From positions 1,364,001 through 1,428,000 of the forward strand of contig SMMW01000056.1 in NCBI GenBank assembly GCA_004794655.1: DNA of 64,000 bases, written 5' to 3'. Each line of letters begins with the position of its first letter. The stretch's first letter is position 1. Positions 61,401 through 64,000 of this stretch are shown here, one piece after another. The notes beneath the pieces are model-generated. The model had not been told where the DNA came from, did no database searches, and saw nothing but the letters and a program-made list of their open reading frames with translations. The position numbers and the translations under genes were made by a program. Origin of the DNA: Marisa cornuarietis (taxonomy: Eukaryota; Mollusca; Gastropoda; Architaenioglossa; Ampullariidae).

Positions 61401-63740
61401 TAAACCATCACTAGCAGAGGCACCATGAAGGACCAAATGGGAGAAAAATCTGTTGAAACAATAACCCTTACCATTTTGTAGAATGGACACAGGAAAGTGT
61501 TCTGAGGGATAGCTGGTCAGCCAGAGGCGAAAGTTCTCATTGGTGTTAGCTGGAACTATCACCTACACAACCATCATTACATGTACAGATTAAAACTTGA
61601 CTACTTATACAAAAATTAGAACTACCCTTCAACACTTTAGTGTTTTTCTTTACTGGAAGAAGCTTGTGAAGCATGAGAATTCTGCACTTAACACCCATCA
61701 TTCTTACATATATGGTAGCATGGGTTTGGGTAGGGCCTTACGCATGCGCGCGTGCACACCCACACCCACACCCACAGAAGAGCTGCCATGGTGCTCCAAA
61801 GTCTAAGCAACCTCTTGGTCTTGCTCTGAAAGTTTTTTCCAGAGAGGTGGAGGGGGAAGGAACTCACAGACCCATGTCACCTGGTTTTTCCAACTTCATG
61901 GCCAGCGACCCTGTGACCTCCTAGTTTTTCCAGAGATAGGAAGACAGGTGGAAGGGGGGCCCATGGCAACAAGGTATATTCTATATGGGGTAGGAGAAAT
62001 AGGGTGAAGCAAGAAGGGATAGGGAATTCTGAAAGAGAGTTGTAAAAGTAGAAGCATTAGTCCACCAAAGAGTTTAAGGATTTCTGGTGAACATTTCAAC
62101 TGTGCCAGAAACATCAACTGGGGTAAGATCAAAACCCGTTATACACACAATGGTGTTTGGAGTTATCTTGAGGAATGGTGAGACTGGGCAAGCAATCCCC
62201 ATCTCCTCTGTTGCACAAAAACCCACACATTATTCTCACAAACACCCAGACATCATTCTTACAAACTGACTAAATGTGAAAACTAACATAAAGAAGAAAT
62301 GTCATTAAGCCTACAGATTGTAAATTTCACTTTTAAATACTTCTTGCTCACAAATTTAACAACAAAGAAACACGTTTTGTACAAGCATCAAGTATTGCAA
62401 GAGACACCAGGATTGATATCATCACCTCTTCACATAATTTGTCCAGTGAGGGCATCCAGCTTGTGGCTAAATGACAGTTCTGAAGCACCACCCACGTACC
62501 ATCTCTGATGGCAGCATCAATCATGGCTGCTGCAATCGGACCCTGTGCAGGTAAAAGGTAAAGACTGGGTCAGGCAGGTGAGAAAAAGGTATCTCCAGTG
62601 GATTAAATGACAGCAAATTTTAACATATATTAAGAAAATATTATGACACTGTTCTCAGCAAAATACCGAGCTTTCACAGTTTTCACTGCAATCAAATACT
62701 GAAGTGGATGGGGATGGAGAATCAGTGTTTGATGCTACTAACAATGCAAGACTTGCAATGCAGCCAGCACTGTAAACAGGTGCCACACAGAGCAGAGGTA
62801 TGACGGGTGGTACGAGAGCACCATGCGCCAAAATAAACGAATGCGTATATATATTTTACGGGGGTTGTATGTAGGGTTCAGAGGTGGTACTCGGTCAATT
62901 CCAATTTTCGAAAGTGGTACTCGTCTGGAAAAGTTTGAAAACCACTGACATAGAGAGAAGGAGTAGCACACTTCTGACATGATCTGAACCCAGGATAGCT
63001 GATTCTCAGTACACTGGTGACAAGCACTTAGCTTGTACCACAGATTGTATAAAAGGTAAAGGTAAAGGTCATCCCATAACCTTTTCAGGTCGTTGGGGAG
63101 TGAGGTGTTAGAGACCCCACTTTTCTCGGGGCCAGCTTTTTACATGAGGGTGGTGCCAATCTCCTCTCCCTCGCTGCCTTACCTTCCCAAACCCTCTATG
63201 GAGTCAGGTACCCATTTCCGTCAGCTGGGTTGACTGGGGAAAGTATGCTGCTCTAATCGGGAATTGAACCAGCGCGCTCTCCGTTTGGACGCCAGTGCTC
63301 TAACCACTCGGCCATCCGCTTCCCCAACAGATTGTATAAATGACATCAAAGACACACAAAAGAATACTTAATGCTCACCTGGCCCTGTCCAAGTGAAATA
63401 GGTTTGATCTTGTCACTGGTGTACCCCATGTCAGCACCAAACTTGAGAAGAGCAGCCATGGGGTCAGCTCCGGGGGATAAGATAAAAATTAAAGGTGCAC
63501 AGCAGTTGGAGTCTGCAAATGACCCCGCCAAGTCGAATGTTGGAGGCTCAATGAAGTTATGACCCAGATTTGAGGATATGAAGTCTTGTGTTGCTGCTAC
63601 TATTTTGTCCGGACGGAATATGCGCAGAACGACCATGAAGTCTAATCCTTTCAGGTCAGCAAAATATGAAGGAAGCGTGCATGTCTGTGGAGAAGACGAG
63701 TCGTAGAAGTCTCTCCACAGTATTGTGTTCTCCTGTACAT
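52494..63740 (-). CDS. DNAH6: axonemal dynein heavy chain, C-terminal 679 residues (partial, DNAH6-like)
   Basis: Thirteen minus-strand exons join in phase: 63379-63740, 62426-62542, 61472-61562, 61053-61159, 60745-60888, 57193-57356, 56732-56885, 56333-56461, 55000-55265, 54717-54805, 54128-54249, 53322-53408, 52494-52700 (stop at 52494-52496). The 5' part lies beyond the right edge. Family signatures in order are [98 protein letters not shown] and [19 protein letters not shown]. These cover the AAA5-AAA6 end of the motor ring and the C-terminal domain; the nucleotide-binding P-loops are upstream. Dynein heavy chains are ATPases that move cilia and flagella. The single-headed inner-arm group (DNAH1/3/6/7/12) fits best, DNAH6 most from remembered motifs, so the symbol is tentative. 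Odd points are the 53322 donor and a duplicated exon end near 54676; both are described in the findings. Confidence 0.9.
54664..54750 (-). repeat. 41-bp tandem duplication of a dynein exon end with its splice donor
   Basis: TATACCTGTCARAAAKGACT followed by GTGTGAAATAAA occurs at 54671 and again at 54712, with two mismatches. On the minus strand each copy encodes YFTQSFLTG followed by a GT donor. The upstream copy (54717 donor) is in frame with the next exon. Use of the second donor would add 41 bases and bring a stop. Confidence 0.75.
55471..56268. mobile_element. pogo/Tigger-like TIR element (798 bp) in a dynein intron
   Basis: The termini CAGTTGGACCTCGCTAAGTC (from 55471) and, inverted, CAGTCGGACCTTGCTAAGTC (ending 56268) match over about 25 bases. 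The element is flanked by TA on both sides (55469-55470 and 56269-56270), the target duplication of Tc1/mariner/pogo elements. Subterminal blocks with TTCGACTTACGGAG and TTCGACTAACGGAG repeat the motif. The open frames inside are short and show no DDE transposase, so it is non-autonomous. Confidence 0.82.
57357..60744 (-). other. large dynein intron (3.4 kb)
   Basis: It lies between the exon ending RISMRQML and the exon starting [10 protein letters not shown]. It holds a C-run/A-run near 57974-57990, a perfect short inverted repeat CAAGGGCGAATTTGCCCTTG near 58681-58700 and a purine-rich stretch at 59800-60370. I recognise no gene or named repeat. Confidence 0.6.
61285..61345 (+). mobile_element. 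3' tail fragment of the (TTA)n-tailed dispersed repeat
   Basis: GTGAATATGCGCTATAAAAA followed by TCTTCATTTATTATTATTATT matches the last 45 or so bases of the repeats at 3510 and 7190. The upstream part is missing, as in a 5'-truncated retroposed copy. Confidence 0.6.
62780..62947 (-). mobile_element. possible hAT-like transposon end
   Basis: Read on the minus strand from 62947, the sequence begins CAGTGGTTTTCAAACTTTTC, close to the terminal repeat seen in many hAT elements. A second end is not recognised, so this is a solo or truncated end and its left limit is approximate. Confidence 0.4.
63054..63326 (-). mobile_element. SINE with tRNA head and 14-bp target-site duplication
   Basis: This is the second full copy of the family at 16161-16431. 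On the minus strand it has a head GGGGAAGCGGATGGCCGAGT, A box GAGTGGTTAGAGCACTGG and B box GGTTCAATTCCC. A long body and a (TTTACC)n tail follow. ACAGATTGTATAAA is duplicated exactly at both ends (63040-63053 and 63327-63340). It lies in the dynein intron between the exons at 62426-62542 and 63379-63740. Confidence 0.87.
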
Positions 63741-64000
63741 CTGCAAGCAAACACAGTTTCCATCTGAAAGCACTTATAAGTAAATGGCAATTTAATAGTT
63801 ATGTTCTATTGTCTGAGAAACACTATATTCATTTAAGCATCTATGTTTACATAATAGGGAAGCCTTTCACAATCAAAGGTGAGTGTTGCAAAAAAATGTT
63901 GGTTATAATTATTTGTTCAAAATGCAAATTATGTGTGCTCAACAAAGAAATACTTCAAATACAAAATATCTTTAAAACAAGATTTTGTGCAACCAGTCTT
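63741..64000 (-). other. dynein intron, continuing beyond the window
   Basis: This is AT-rich sequence upstream of the acceptor TTGCTTGCAG|AT at 63740. No exon is seen in these 260 bases. The first exon in the window begins in phase with one base missing, so a further coding exon must lie to the right of the window. Confidence 0.7.

Overview
This is eukaryotic, intron-rich nuclear DNA. It is AT-rich and carries tRNA-headed SINEs, decayed LINEs, TIR transposons and microsatellites. Short GT-AG exons encode metazoan proteins, including a ciliary dynein heavy chain and small secreted Ly6/uPAR proteins. The repeat style and the Ly6 expansion suggest a lophotrochozoan, most likely a mollusc (probably a gastropod); this is inference. 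No prokaryotic or viral gene, CRISPR array or operon is seen.

Layout. (1) 1-2811: non-coding, with a SINE and TG/GA microsatellites. (2) 2812-13178, plus strand: a complete 13-exon DEAD-box RNA helicase of the DDX47/Rrp3 type (441 residues), with old retroelements in its introns. (3) 13179-18428: a transposon graveyard with a SINE cluster, a young SINE with target-site duplications and a fossil LINE reverse transcriptase. (4) 18429-50668, plus strand: five Ly6/uPAR genes, here named A to E, each with a signal-peptide exon, a ten-cysteine domain and a hydrophobic C-terminus. (5) 52494-64000, minus strand: the last 13 exons (about 679 residues) of an axonemal dynein heavy chain, best matching the DNAH6 type, which continues beyond the right edge.

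The most striking structure is a head-to-tail triplication of a 7.36-kb unit (20657-28022, 28023-35386, 35387-42750). The only difference I found between the copies is one GT repeat in a microsatellite. The unit starts in intron 2 of gene A and ends in intron 2 of gene D. Each internal junction therefore joins exons 1-2 of the D type to exon 3 of the A type. Genes B and C are intact chimeras that encode identical proteins; A and D look like the two parents. The left breakpoint falls inside a TIR transposon in gene A's intron. This is either a very recent exon-shuffling amplification or an assembly duplication, and long reads would decide.

The genes do not form one pathway. DDX47 acts in nucleolar ribosome biogenesis, the Ly6 proteins are probably cell-surface or secreted, and the dynein is a ciliary motor. 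Exon boundaries were chosen by GT/AG sites, phase continuity and protein-family fit; no transcript evidence was available.
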